DNA of 45,394 nt, taken from a virus. The position numbers and the translations under genes were made by a program. Shown piece after piece: positions 37,603 through 44,641 of the stretch (its first letter is position 1; the number at the start of each line of letters is the position of its first letter). A model generated the notes under the pieces. The model was not told the DNA's origin. It made no database searches and saw only the letters and a program-made list of their open reading frames with translations. The stretch spans positions 1 through 45,394 of IMG/VR virus record IMGVR_UViG_3300043425_000071, one strand, 5' to 3'.

Positions 37603-39335
37603 CTGGACCGACTATCCCCGTTGCAATTTGGGCCGACGAAGTAAAGTACCGCCAAGAGGGAGAGACCTACGGGCAGAAGTGCGCCCGTGTTGCTGAAGCA
37701 CTTACCGACAACAAAGAACACTACACGAAGTTCAACGAGATCCTGAAGGAGCAGCGGTTCCTTCCGGGTGGTCGTGTCCAGAGTGCCGCAGGTTCCTACC
37801 GTAAGGTTACTGCCTTCAACTGCTTCGTTATGCAGAAGGTTCCTGACAGCTTGATGGGCATCATGGAGGTCTCCACCGAGGCTGCTAAGACCATGCAGAT
37901 GGGTGGCGGTGTCGGGTATGACTTCTCTGGTATCCGCCCAAAAGGTGCGCGTATCAAGTCACTCGGTAGCCAAGCCTCTGGCCCTGTGTCGTTCATGGGC
38001 ATCATGGATGCTATCTGTAAGACCATCGCCTCGGCAGGTCATCGTCGTGGGGCGCAGATGGGGTGTCTCCGTGTGGACCACCCCGACATCATGGAGTTCA
38101 TCACGGCTAAGGCTAACAGCAGCAACCTGACTCAGTTCAACATCTCTGTTCTTGTTACCGACAAGTTCATGGAAGCTGTCAAGAACGACGAACCCTTCGA
38201 CCTTATGTTCGATGGTCGGGTGTTTGACACTGTTCGTGCCCGTAACCTGTGGGACTCCATCCTTCGTGTGAACTGGGATTGGGCAGAACCGGGGGTGATC
38301 TTTATCGACCGTGTCAACGAGATGAACAACCTCTATTACATGGAAGACATCTCGGCTACCAACCCCTGCGGTGAACAACCCCTCCCGCCCTATGGTGCCT
38401 GCCTTCTCGGTAGTTTTAACCTGACCAAGTACGTCTACCGCACTGGCGCTAACTTCTCCTTCAACTGGTCGTTGCTGCAACATGACGTTCCTTACGTTGT
38501 CCGCGCTATGGACAATGTCATCGACGAAACGATCTACCCTTTGCCGCAGCAGGAGCAGGAAGCCAAGAACAAACGACGCATGGGCCTTGGTGTCACGGGC
38601 CTTGGTAACGCCCTTGGTGCGCTTGGCCTTCGCTACGGTTCTGAGGATGCGACAGCCTTCACTGAAAAGGTCTTGGAAGCAATCGCCAACTGGTGCTACA
38701 TGGCGTCGGCATATATTGCCGCTGAGAAAGGTCCGTTCCCTGCTTTCGATAAGGAGAAGTACCTCAAGTCCAAGTTCGTACAGAAACTGGACTACGAAGT
38801 TCAGATGATGATTGAGAAGTATGGTATCCGTAACTCTCACCTCACGTCCATCGCCCCTACGGGAACCATCAGCTTGACTGCCAACAACGTCTCGTCTGGT
38901 CTGGAGCCTGTGTTCTCGTTGTCGTACACTCGGACTATCCAGACGGCAGATGGTCCTATGCACGAGAAGGTTGAGGACTACGCCTACCGGGAGTGGGGTG
39001 TCGAGTGTGTGACTGCTGACCAGATCTCTGTTCAGGACCATGTCAATATGCTGACCTCTGCACAGAAGTGGGTCGATAGCGCCTGCTCCAAGACCTGCAA
39101 CGTCGGTGACGATGTGTCGTGGGACGAGTTCAAGGATGTCTACATGCAGGCTTGGCAGGGTGGCGCTAAGGGCTGTACGACCTTCCGTGCGTCGGGTAAA
39201 CGTTTCGGCATCCTTAACTCCTCTGCTTCTGAGGATGTTATTGAGTCCAAGCAGGAGGCTGACGAGACTGTTGTGGAGGGTGGTGCTTGCTACATCGACC
39301 CTGAAACTGGGATGCGTAGCTGCGACAGTGTCTAA
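37599..39335 (+). CDS. nrdJ: Class II (cobalamin-dependent) ribonucleotide reductase
   Basis: A 578-residue single-chain reductase converting ribonucleotides to deoxyribonucleotides. FLPGGRVQSAAG, TAFNCFVMQ, MGGGVGYDFSGIRPKG and NPCGEQPLPPYGACLLGSFN (N255, C257 and E259 of the radical site) are family hallmarks. The C-terminus CYIDPETGMRSCDSV has the redox Cys pair. No separate radical-generating subunit or glycyl-radical motif is present, which supports class II, needing adenosylcobalamin from the host. It is shorter than many bacterial NrdJ, as usual for phages. ATG overlaps the previous stop. Confidence 0.88.
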   Translation: MTGPTIPVAIWADEVKYRQEGETYGQKCARVAEALTDNKEHYTKFNEILKEQRFLPGGRVQSAAGSYRKVTAFNCFVMQKVPDSLMGIMEVSTEAAKTMQMGGGVGYDFSGIRPKGARIKSLGSQASGPVSFMGIMDAICKTIASAGHRRGAQMGCLRVDHPDIMEFITAKANSSNLTQFNISVLVTDKFMEAVKNDEPFDLMFDGRVFDTVRARNLWDSILRVNWDWAEPGVIFIDRVNEMNNLYYMEDISATNPCGEQPLPPYGACLLGSFNLTKYVYRTGANFSFNWSLLQHDVPYVVRAMDNVIDETIYPLPQQEQEAKNKRRMGLGVTGLGNALGALGLRYGSEDATAFTEKVLEAIANWCYMASAYIAAEKGPFPAFDKEKYLKSKFVQKLDYEVQMMIEKYGIRNSHLTSIAPTGTISLTANNVSSGLEPVFSLSYTRTIQTADGPMHEKVEDYAYREWGVECVTADQISVQDHVNMLTSAQKWVDSACSKTCNVGDDVSWDEFKDVYMQAWQGGAKGCTTFRASGKRFGILNSSASEDVIESKQEADETVVEGGACYIDPETGMRSCDSV

Positions 39336-39341
39336 ACAGAC

Positions 39342-39370
39342 TTGACACGACACCTAATCTGAACTAACCT
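39342..39370 (+). promoter_or_regulatory. Sigma70-type promoter upstream of phoH
   Basis: TTGACA (39342-39347), 17 nt, TAACCT (39365-39370) lies directly after the reductase stop. A TTAAAGG/CCTTTAA inverted repeat (39385-39410) sits in the leader. AGAGGGGCGG at 39371-39380 also occurs at 22120-22129. Confidence 0.65.
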
Positions 39371-39423
39371 AGAGGGGCGGGCTGTTAAAGGTTCGCTCCT
39401 TTTCCTTTAATAAGAGATAACCC

Positions 39424-40128
39424 ATGTTAGAGAAGCCGCGCGGTAAGAGAACGACCAAGTACAAGAATGCGGACGTAGAGAGTGTCAGCAAACTTGTTAA
39501 GCTGGCCCCTATGAATGAGAACCAACGGATCTACATCGAGGCCCTGAAAGCCTACGATCAGGTCGTTGTATGTGGCTACTCTGGCACAGGGAAAACCTAC
39601 ATCGCGGCTACCTATGCAGCCAACGCCTACCTCAACAAAGAGATCAGCCGTATCATCCTGACCCGCCCTAACGTCTCTGTCGGTAAAGATCTTGGCTACT
39701 TCCCCGGTGACTTGAATGAGAAGTTCATGCCGTGGGCTGCACCTGTCCTTGACGTTCTTGAAGAACAGCTTGGTAAGGGTGTGCTTGAGACGGGGATCAA
39801 GAATGGGAACATCGTTCTGTCGCCCCTCTCTACGATGCGTGGTCGTTCCTTCAAAGACTCATTTGTAATCCTCGACGAAGCCAGCAACACCACTGTTCCT
39901 GAGATGATGATGTTCCTCACCCGTATCGGGAAGAATACCAAGGTCGTCATCAACGGAGACGTACGACAGCAGGACATCAAGGATCAGTCTGGTCTGTCCA
40001 AGATCGTCCACCTTATCAAGAAGCACAACCTCCCCGTCCCTATCGTTGAGTTTGGTGTCGATGACATTGTACGTAGTGACATCACTAGGATGTGGGTCGA
40101 GGTGTTTACCGAAGAGAAGTTGATGTAG
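39424..40128 (+). CDS. phoH: PhoH-like ATPase
   Basis: A 234-residue P-loop protein with Walker A VVCGYSGTGKTYIAATYA near residues 47-64 and Walker B DSFVILDEASNTTVPEMMMF. ILTRPNVSVGKDLGYFPGDL and VINGDVRQQDIKDQSGLSKI are PhoH hallmarks. Common in marine phages; proposed roles involve RNA metabolism, yet its phage function is unsettled. It begins a transcription unit with its own promoter. AAGAGATAACCC precedes ATG. Confidence 0.9.
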   Translation: MLEKPRGKRTTKYKNADVESVSKLVKLAPMNENQRIYIEALKAYDQVVVCGYSGTGKTYIAATYAANAYLNKEISRIILTRPNVSVGKDLGYFPGDLNEKFMPWAAPVLDVLEEQLGKGVLETGIKNGNIVLSPLSTMRGRSFKDSFVILDEASNTTVPEMMMFLTRIGKNTKVVINGDVRQQDIKDQSGLSKIVHLIKKHNLPVPIVEFGVDDIVRSDITRMWVEVFTEEKLM

Positions 40129-40139
40129 AGGAGGATGCG

Positions 40140-40355
40140 ATGGCTCTGTATGAGATCCACGATTATGATCTGTGTCGTTCTGCCTTGCTCGAATGTGTGA
40201 TGTCTGATATGGAGTGGAGTGAACTATATGTGATCATCGAACACGCAGAAACCGCCTTTGAGTTTGACGTGTCAGTGCAAGCCCAAGTAGAACTTAACCA
40301 AGTTGTCGCTAGCCACTATGGATGGGAAAATGAAGGAAATCTCGGTAACTTGTGA
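40140..40355 (+). CDS. Small acidic protein (71 aa)
   Basis: A 71-residue protein, MALYEIHDYDLCRSALLECV at the start, acidic and helical. AGAGGAGGATGCG upstream provides a strong ribosome site. It overlaps the next gene by 26 nt. Function unknown. Confidence 0.6.
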   Translation: MALYEIHDYDLCRSALLECVMSDMEWSELYVIIEHAETAFEFDVSVQAQVELNQVVASHYGWENEGNLGNL

Positions 40356-40629
40356 CTGCGAACTTTGCATGGAAGACCGCATGAAGGAGATCATCGAAGA
40401 GGTTGTCGATCAGGTTAACAGCCCCGACCACTACGCCTCAGATAAGATTGAGTGTATTGAGTACCTGAAAGACAATATGCCCCCTGAGGCCTACATGGGC
40501 TACCTCGAAGGGAATGTTAAGAAGTACATGCACAGATGGCGTCGAAAGGGTAAGCCTGTTACTGACCTGCGTAAGGCGAGTTGGTATCTTGACCGTCTTA
40601 TCAAGGAACAAGAGGAGGAAGACTTCTGA
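40330..40629 (+). CDS. DUF3310-like protein
   Basis: A 99-residue protein. The C-terminal 65 residues (VNSPDHYASDKIECIEYLKD, then AYMGYLEGNVKKYMHRWRRK and LRKASWYLDRLIKE) match the DUF3310 pattern (a phage family annotated loosely as nucleotide kinase-related). An N-terminal CDCELC cluster is unusual. Start at 40330 was chosen for its spacing from GATGGGA; starts at 40318 or 40303 are possible. Function not established. Confidence 0.75.
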   Translation: MKEISVTCDCELCMEDRMKEIIEEVVDQVNSPDHYASDKIECIEYLKDNMPPEAYMGYLEGNVKKYMHRWRRKGKPVTDLRKASWYLDRLIKEQEEEDF

Positions 40630-40805
40630 TGGGTAAACTTCTCAAGGCTCTTGCCTTCGGCGTTTTTGCCGTGACATGCTACCTAGTCCTACTTCTCCTG
40701 ATTGGTGCTGTTGTCCACTGGTCAGGGGACTTCTACCCTGTCGTGCTTATCGGAGCCTTGTTTGCTATCACCTCATTCCTCTTCTACACTGAAATGGAGG
40801 ACTAA
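40629..40805 (+). CDS. Small membrane protein (58 aa)
   Basis: A 58-residue protein with two membrane helices (ALAFGVFAVTCYLVLLLLIG and FYPVVLIGALFAITSFLFY). ATG overlaps the previous stop (TGATG), and its own stop overlaps the next start (TAATG). At the far end of the early arm; it might be an inner-membrane modifier. Function unknown. Confidence 0.6.
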   Translation: MGKLLKALAFGVFAVTCYLVLLLLIGAVVHWSGDFYPVVLIGALFAITSFLFYTEMED

Positions 40806-40999
40806 TGTTCATCGCCATAGCAATGATCTGTTCAGCGGAACCTGTAGTATCTTGTGACATGTATCTCTGGCCTGAGAGTTTCGCTACTGAGCAACTCTGC
40901 GACGACTTCTCCTCTACCCAGCTTGGTCTGGAGACTCAGATAGGGACCATCGTCCATGTAGGTTGTTTCAATCTAGAAGACCTCGACAGCGAAACTTGA
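40805..40999 (+). CDS. Small exported protein candidate (64 aa)
   Basis: A 64-residue protein. MFIAIAMICSAEPVVSCDMY is a short hydrophobic N-terminus like a signal or anchor, followed by an acidic mature part with three Cys in all (SCDMYL, QLCDDF, VGCFNL), possibly disulphide-bonded. It is the last gene of the rightward arm, right before the terminator. Confidence 0.55.
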   Translation: MFIAIAMICSAEPVVSCDMYLWPESFATEQLCDDFSSTQLGLETQIGTIVHVGCFNLEDLDSET

Positions 41000-41004
41000 C
41001 AATA

Positions 41005-41044
41005 GAAAACGCCCCTTGGATCTTCTCCTTGGGGCGTTTCTTTT
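41005..41044. terminator. Bidirectional terminator between converging arms
   Basis: AAACGCCCC (41007-41015) pairs with GGGGCGTTT (41031-41039), a 9-bp stem with a 15-nt loop. It is followed by CTTTT on the plus strand and, read on the minus strand, by TTTTCTATT. It sits exactly between the last rightward gene and the last leftward gene. Confidence 0.85.
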
Positions 41045-41060
41045 AGTACTGTAGTTGTCG

Positions 41061-41327
41061 TTACTTCTTCCGCCCAGCGTTCTTATCGCGTTTGAACGAC
41101 CGATTCTTAGACGGACTCTGGACCTTCAGGTTCGACATCTTATTGTTGCTGGTGTTGTTGTCGGAATGCGCCACGTCCTTGCCGTCACCCTTACGAACCT
41201 TCCCTGCCTTCTCCATCTTACGACGAGCAGCATTGTTCTCGGCACGTTTCTTCTTGGCCTTCTCCGACGAGTGAGAAGTCTTGTATTCTTGTTTGTAATC
41301 TCTGACGTAGTTCTCACTGGACGGCAT
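41061..41327 (-). CDS. Basic HNH-related phage protein
   Basis: An 88-residue, highly basic protein (MPSSENYVRDYKQEYKTSHS start). KRAENNAARRKMEKAGKVRK, GDGKDVAHSDNNTSNN and LKVQSPSKNRSFKRDKNAG form a pattern common to small phage proteins annotated as HNH-like or DNA-binding; the GKDVxHxDxNxxNN part resembles the HNH loop. ATG at 41327 follows GAGGAGGAT, better than an upstream start. Last gene of the leftward late arm. Virion or packaging role unknown. Confidence 0.7.
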   Translation of the reverse strand: MPSSENYVRDYKQEYKTSHSSEKAKKKRAENNAARRKMEKAGKVRKGDGKDVAHSDNNTSNNKMSNLKVQSPSKNRSFKRDKNAGRKK

Positions 41328-41634
41328 TGTTATCCTCCTCAACGTAGAGCGACAGACCTAGGCCAGCGATGACCTCGTGGAAGTGGGTGTATCCGTCAGT
41401 CTCCCTGAAGTCAGAGACCAGCACAGAGAGGACGGATTCCGCCTCTGGGGGAGGGTTAAGCATCAGGTCGAGGAACCCCTGCCCTACGTCAGCACGACAA
41501 CCGTAGTGGCTAATTGTCGTCCCATCTGTCGTTAGAGGAACTGAGTAGTTGTTGGGCCCCCATCCCATGCTTTCACCGAAGGCATTGGCCATGTCACGAT
41601 CCGCTGCGGGGACGATGAGAACTGCGCTGGTCAT
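41314..41634 (-). CDS. Small protein downstream of tailspike
   Basis: A 106-residue protein (MTSAVLIVPAADRDMANAFG start; GLSLYVEEDNNAVQ end). ATG at 41634 overlaps the tail protein stop (TGATG), a better start than an upstream in-frame one. Placed immediately after a long fibre gene, it may be a fibre chaperone or tip, but no family is recognised. Confidence 0.6.
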   Translation of the reverse strand: MTSAVLIVPAADRDMANAFGESMGWGPNNYSVPLTTDGTTISHYGCRADVGQGFLDLMLNPPPEAESVLSVLVSDFRETDGYTHFHEVIAGLGLSLYVEEDNNAVQ

Positions 41635-43481
41635 CAATACGCTCCAGTCCGAGAATTGACCCACCGCTCGGTGAGCGTGATGAGGTCAGCCGAAGTAGCA
41701 GCCCCGCGCACGATCAGGCTAAATAGGTAGCCGCTGAAGGGGAGAGTGGTTCCGCCACGCCGACCGATGTAGATGATGTCATTGCGGTAGTTGCCCGTCC
41801 CTTGGTCTGCCGAATTGGACCTGACCTGTGTCCCGTTGACGCGCAGGACAACGCTGTCGCCAGAAATGCCCCCCGTGCCGGAAATGACGGAGGAGATTGG
41901 AGACGAGAAACCCGACGCGCTCGTCCCGACGACAAGGCTGCCGCCAGACGCCACAGCGTAGTTGTTCAAGGACGAACCGGGCGCTTCAATCCTGAAAGAA
42001 CCCGTAGTGTTGTTGCCCAACTCCACCACAATTGCCCGCGCCGCATCGCTCAGCTTCCGCACCCCGGCGAACACGGTCATCTTGTCGGCAGGGCGGAGGA
42101 CTTCCTTCACAGTCACGTTGTCGAGCGTAGTCGCGCCAGCGCCAGCCGCAGCAAAGCCGATAAATGTGGTGGCGTCAGCGGCCACAAAGGTGAAGGAGAA
42201 GGTCCCGTTGCTACTAGTGGCAGACGATACTCCGTCAGGGCCGTTCAGCACGTTGTTCTGACCAGTGTTGTCCCATGCGCCGCCGAAAATGAAGTTGGTC
42301 GTGGTCGCTGTGACTTGGTAGGCGCGGCCAGCTTGAGTAGATATCTGCTGTTCGACATAGCCTGATCCAACGGTAAAGTTCGCAACACCGCCGGAGATCG
42401 TAACCCCGGTGCCCTTGGTCCAGTTGGCGTCAACCGCGAAGTCGCCGTTGGTGACGAGTTCAGAGCCGAGGATTTGATACCCAGCAAAGTCCACGCTCGG
42501 CGTTTGCAGGAAGTCGTCCACGCCGTCGAACAGCAGCGCGCCAACCTGTGCGAAGGGGGGCTCCACGATGTTCACGTTGGAGTAGTTGAACTGGTAGGCG
42601 GTGCGGGTGGAGCCGAGTTCGAACTGTAGGGCTTTGATGCGGACGGTGTAGTTGACGGTTGCGCCGGAGGCCGTGGTGATTAGAGCCGTTCCCCTTGCAA
42701 ATGCCGTCGTGGCGTTGGTGATCGTTCCAGAGATTGTAACTGCCGTTTCTGTCAGGGGTGCCGTTACCGCCGAAGAAAATGTTTCGACACCTACGAAAGA
42801 CGAGTTCTCTGCGACAATACGGGAAATGACCCCACAGTTTGCAGGAGGCGCGCTACCAGCGATGATCTGCGCCCTAAAGGAGTTATTGAGCGTTTGCCCA
42901 ACAACCATTGCAGACCGCGATTGTGACGTGCTGTAAGTCCCGAGGTCCGTCTGAGCCGTAGCAGTTCCTGTGACGGTATAATCAGCGTAGGGCAGGCCGT
43001 CCGTGTCGAGACCAGACGCCACGCGGGTGTAGGTGATACCGTTGACAGTAGAGGAGGTGCCCCAATAGGTCGCATTCCCCACATCAGCCGACCCATTCGC
43101 CAAGTTCCGCACACCATTGGCGGGCAGGAGGGCGTAGAGGGGCCGGGAGCCTGCCGTGGCCTGCGTGGCGTGGTTGCCCCTGCCAGACTTGTCGTTGACC
43201 CTTGCCACGGACTGCCCCGGAGTGGTCACGGGCGTGGTACCTGCGGTGTCTTGGAAGAGGGTGGTCAGATCCGACGGATCAAGGAGAATACCCGGCTCAT
43301 TAGCAGAGAAGAGGATGGAAGGGGAGAACGACAACCACGATGTCATCATGTCAGGCAGGGAGTTGATATACCCCTGAGAACGCAGGAAGGAGAACTGCAT
43401 ATCGTTGAGAGAGCCGGAGTAACCAGCATCTCGAAGGGTCTTGAACTCACTGTCTACGGTAGTGTTTGGATAGAGTCTCAT
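41634..43481 (-). CDS. Tailspike/tail fibre protein with LamG-like beta domains
   Basis: A 615-residue protein. The N-terminus (MRLYPNTTVDSEFKTLRDAG, then GSLNDMQFSFLRSQGY) is a repeat of a short helical fibre-attachment type. The region ILLDPSDLTTLFQDTAGTTP is a common start of phage tail proteins with jelly-roll domains. The middle and C-terminal parts are Thr/Ser/Ala-rich beta strands, with a concanavalin/LamG-like C-terminal domain (DKMTVFAGVRKLSDAARAIV; FSGYLFSLIVRGAA). Likely a host-receptor binder. GC-rich compared with early genes. Confidence 0.75.
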   Translation of the reverse strand: MRLYPNTTVDSEFKTLRDAGYSGSLNDMQFSFLRSQGYINSLPDMMTSWLSFSPSILFSANEPGILLDPSDLTTLFQDTAGTTPVTTPGQSVARVNDKSGRGNHATQATAGSRPLYALLPANGVRNLANGSADVGNATYWGTSSTVNGITYTRVASGLDTDGLPYADYTVTGTATAQTDLGTYSTSQSRSAMVVGQTLNNSFRAQIIAGSAPPANCGVISRIVAENSSFVGVETFSSAVTAPLTETAVTISGTITNATTAFARGTALITTASGATVNYTVRIKALQFELGSTRTAYQFNYSNVNIVEPPFAQVGALLFDGVDDFLQTPSVDFAGYQILGSELVTNGDFAVDANWTKGTGVTISGGVANFTVGSGYVEQQISTQAGRAYQVTATTTNFIFGGAWDNTGQNNVLNGPDGVSSATSSNGTFSFTFVAADATTFIGFAAAGAGATTLDNVTVKEVLRPADKMTVFAGVRKLSDAARAIVVELGNNTTGSFRIEAPGSSLNNYAVASGGSLVVGTSASGFSSPISSVISGTGGISGDSVVLRVNGTQVRSNSADQGTGNYRNDIIYIGRRGGTTLPFSGYLFSLIVRGAATSADLITLTERWVNSRTGAY

Positions 43482-43493
43482 CTCAGCAGTTCC

Positions 43494-43718
43494 TTACTCT
43501 TTGAACTTAGGCCACAACGGACAGACCATAGCCTGTATGTCGTAAGAGTAGCCAATCTCTTGCTGCGTCTGGGGCGTATCCTTACGAGAACGTGATGGGA
43601 GACTATCCCGCCACTGGATACAGATCTCCCTCTCAGTCTCGGTAGCCTCGGCTGTCGTCTGACTTTGGACGCACCCCGCCAGTAGACTTAGCATTGTCAA
43701 CACGATCACGGATCTCAT
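43494..43718 (-). CDS. Outer-membrane spanin candidate (lipoprotein, Rz1-like)
   Basis: A 74-residue lipoprotein. MRSVIVLTMLSLLAGC ends in a lipobox with Cys16, placing it in the outer membrane. The mature part includes a second and third Cys (EICIQW; MVCPLW). Its first 86 nt overlap the end of the upstream small membrane-protein gene in another frame, the typical architecture of Rz/Rz1 spanin pairs. Spanins fuse the membranes at lysis. The lysis-cassette context supports the call; the mature sequence is not Pro-rich as in lambda Rz1. Confidence 0.6.
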   Translation of the reverse strand: MRSVIVLTMLSLLAGCVQSQTTAEATETEREICIQWRDSLPSRSRKDTPQTQQEIGYSYDIQAMVCPLWPKFKE

Positions 43719-43845
43719 TTGCTTTCTTACGATCCTCTTGCTTGATCTCTGCGACTATCTCTTTCTTCGCCTCTCTCCGCACCAACCAACGACCGATCAG
43801 TGCGGAGAAGATCTTCCCGAAGAAAGATGCGACGAGGGTCCACAT
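43633..43845 (-). CDS. Inner-membrane spanin candidate (Rz-like)
   Basis: A 70-residue protein. The N-terminus (TLVASFFGKIFSALIGRWLV) is a hydrophobic segment, and then comes a charged helical periplasmic part (RREAKKEIVAEIKQEDRKKA). ATG overlaps the holin stop (TGATG), and its 3' end overlaps the lipoprotein gene. Size is small for an Rz protein, but the TM-plus-coil layout fits. An alternative is an unrelated membrane protein. Confidence 0.5.
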   Translation of the reverse strand: MWTLVASFFGKIFSALIGRWLVRREAKKEIVAEIKQEDRKKANEIRDRVDNAKSTGGVRPKSDDSRGYRD

Positions 43846-44021
43846 CAGGCGGACTTCTCACCAAGCAGGATAGCCAAAGCGCCTGCGAGAGCAGTGCCAG
43901 CCGGAACGATCAACTGCGACCACTCGGCGGCGTTAGGGATGAACGACAACGAAGCCACCAGCGCAGCGAGGCCAGCGTAGGTCGAAGGTTCACGAAGACG
44001 GGCGATAATAAACTCTTTCAT
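43845..44021 (-). CDS. Holin candidate (58 aa)
   Basis: A 58-residue protein (MKEFIIARLREPSTYAGLAA start) with two hydrophobic segments (AGLAALVASLSFI and LIVPAGTALAGALAILLG) and charged ends, typical of small phage holins that permeabilise the inner membrane for lysis. AAGGAG lies 7 nt before ATG at 44021; an ATG five bases earlier is out of frame. It lies 12 nt after the endolysin and overlaps the spanin candidate. Confidence 0.65.
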   Translation of the reverse strand: MKEFIIARLREPSTYAGLAALVASLSFIPNAAEWSQLIVPAGTALAGALAILLGEKSA

Positions 44022-44033
44022 TTCATTTCTCCT

Positions 44034-44441
44034 TTATGCCGGATACTTCCGACGGGTTAACTGCCAATGTGGGCCATCCTTGAAGGACTTCCAGTCGCCG
44101 CCCCATTCGATGTCCACACCTTCCTTCGTAGCCGCAGCCTTAACCACAGGGGCGAGTTTGTGGTAAAGAGGCCACGAATACATTTCCTCGACTTCCACCT
44201 TGCCGTCCTTGTCGATGTCCACAAATGGGATGATATCGACAGCATGGCCTGTGATGTGCCGGGAGTCCATAGTCTTGCTAGCGCCAATACGCACTAGTTC
44301 TTTCTGTCGTTCTACAGTTCTGAGTCCCTCAGTAACGACAAAGGCGAAAGGGGCTTCCTGAAGTGCGCGGTCCATAACACGACGGAGGTCAGGGTGAACC
44401 CCTTGTAGGTTTTTCAGACTGCGCTGGTCCCACTGTCTCAC
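44034..44441 (-). CDS. Endolysin, M15-family peptidase
   Basis: A 135-residue peptidoglycan peptidase (L-alanyl-D-glutamate or D-Ala-D-Ala type). SRHITGHAVDI (residues 60-70) holds zinc ligands His62 and Asp69, and DGPHWQL near the C-terminus the third His. No signal peptide, so it depends on a holin. GTG at 44441 follows AAAGGAGG, a strong ribosome site, and overlaps the previous stop by 4 nt. Confidence 0.88.
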   Translation of the reverse strand: MRQWDQRSLKNLQGVHPDLRRVMDRALQEAPFAFVVTEGLRTVERQKELVRIGASKTMDSRHITGHAVDIIPFVDIDKDGKVEVEEMYSWPLYHKLAPVVKAAATKEGVDIEWGGDWKSFKDGPHWQLTRRKYPA

Positions 44442-44629
44442 TGAAGACCTCCTTTAAGCACCCAGCCTACAGCCGCCACAAGGAATCCGCCACCAATGAT
44501 CCACAGGATCTTCGACAAGTTAGAGTTAATACTGTTAACGTTCTTGTCGATCTGATCTACTTTTTGTTCCAACAGAGCCAGTCTTTTATCCATAGAGATG
44601 ACCTCTTCACGGATGGCTTCTACGTCCAT
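44438..44629 (-). CDS. XhlA-like small membrane protein of lysis cassette
   Basis: A 63-residue protein with a coiled coil (ISMDKRLALLEQKVDQIDKN then VNSINSNLSKI) and one C-terminal membrane helix (LWIIGGGFLVAAVGWVL) with a short basic end. This resembles haemolysin XhlA-like proteins that help lysis. It overlaps the endolysin start by 4 nt. A second holin or antiholin is a possible role. Confidence 0.7.
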   Translation of the reverse strand: MDVEAIREEVISMDKRLALLEQKVDQIDKNVNSINSNLSKILWIIGGGFLVAAVGWVLKGGLQ

Positions 44630-44641
44630 TTTCTATTTCCT

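Noticed and set aside
40981-41016. TTGACA at 40996 as a promoter
   Set aside because: The sequence 17 nt downstream is GATCTT, which lacks a -10 box, and it runs straight into the terminator hairpin.
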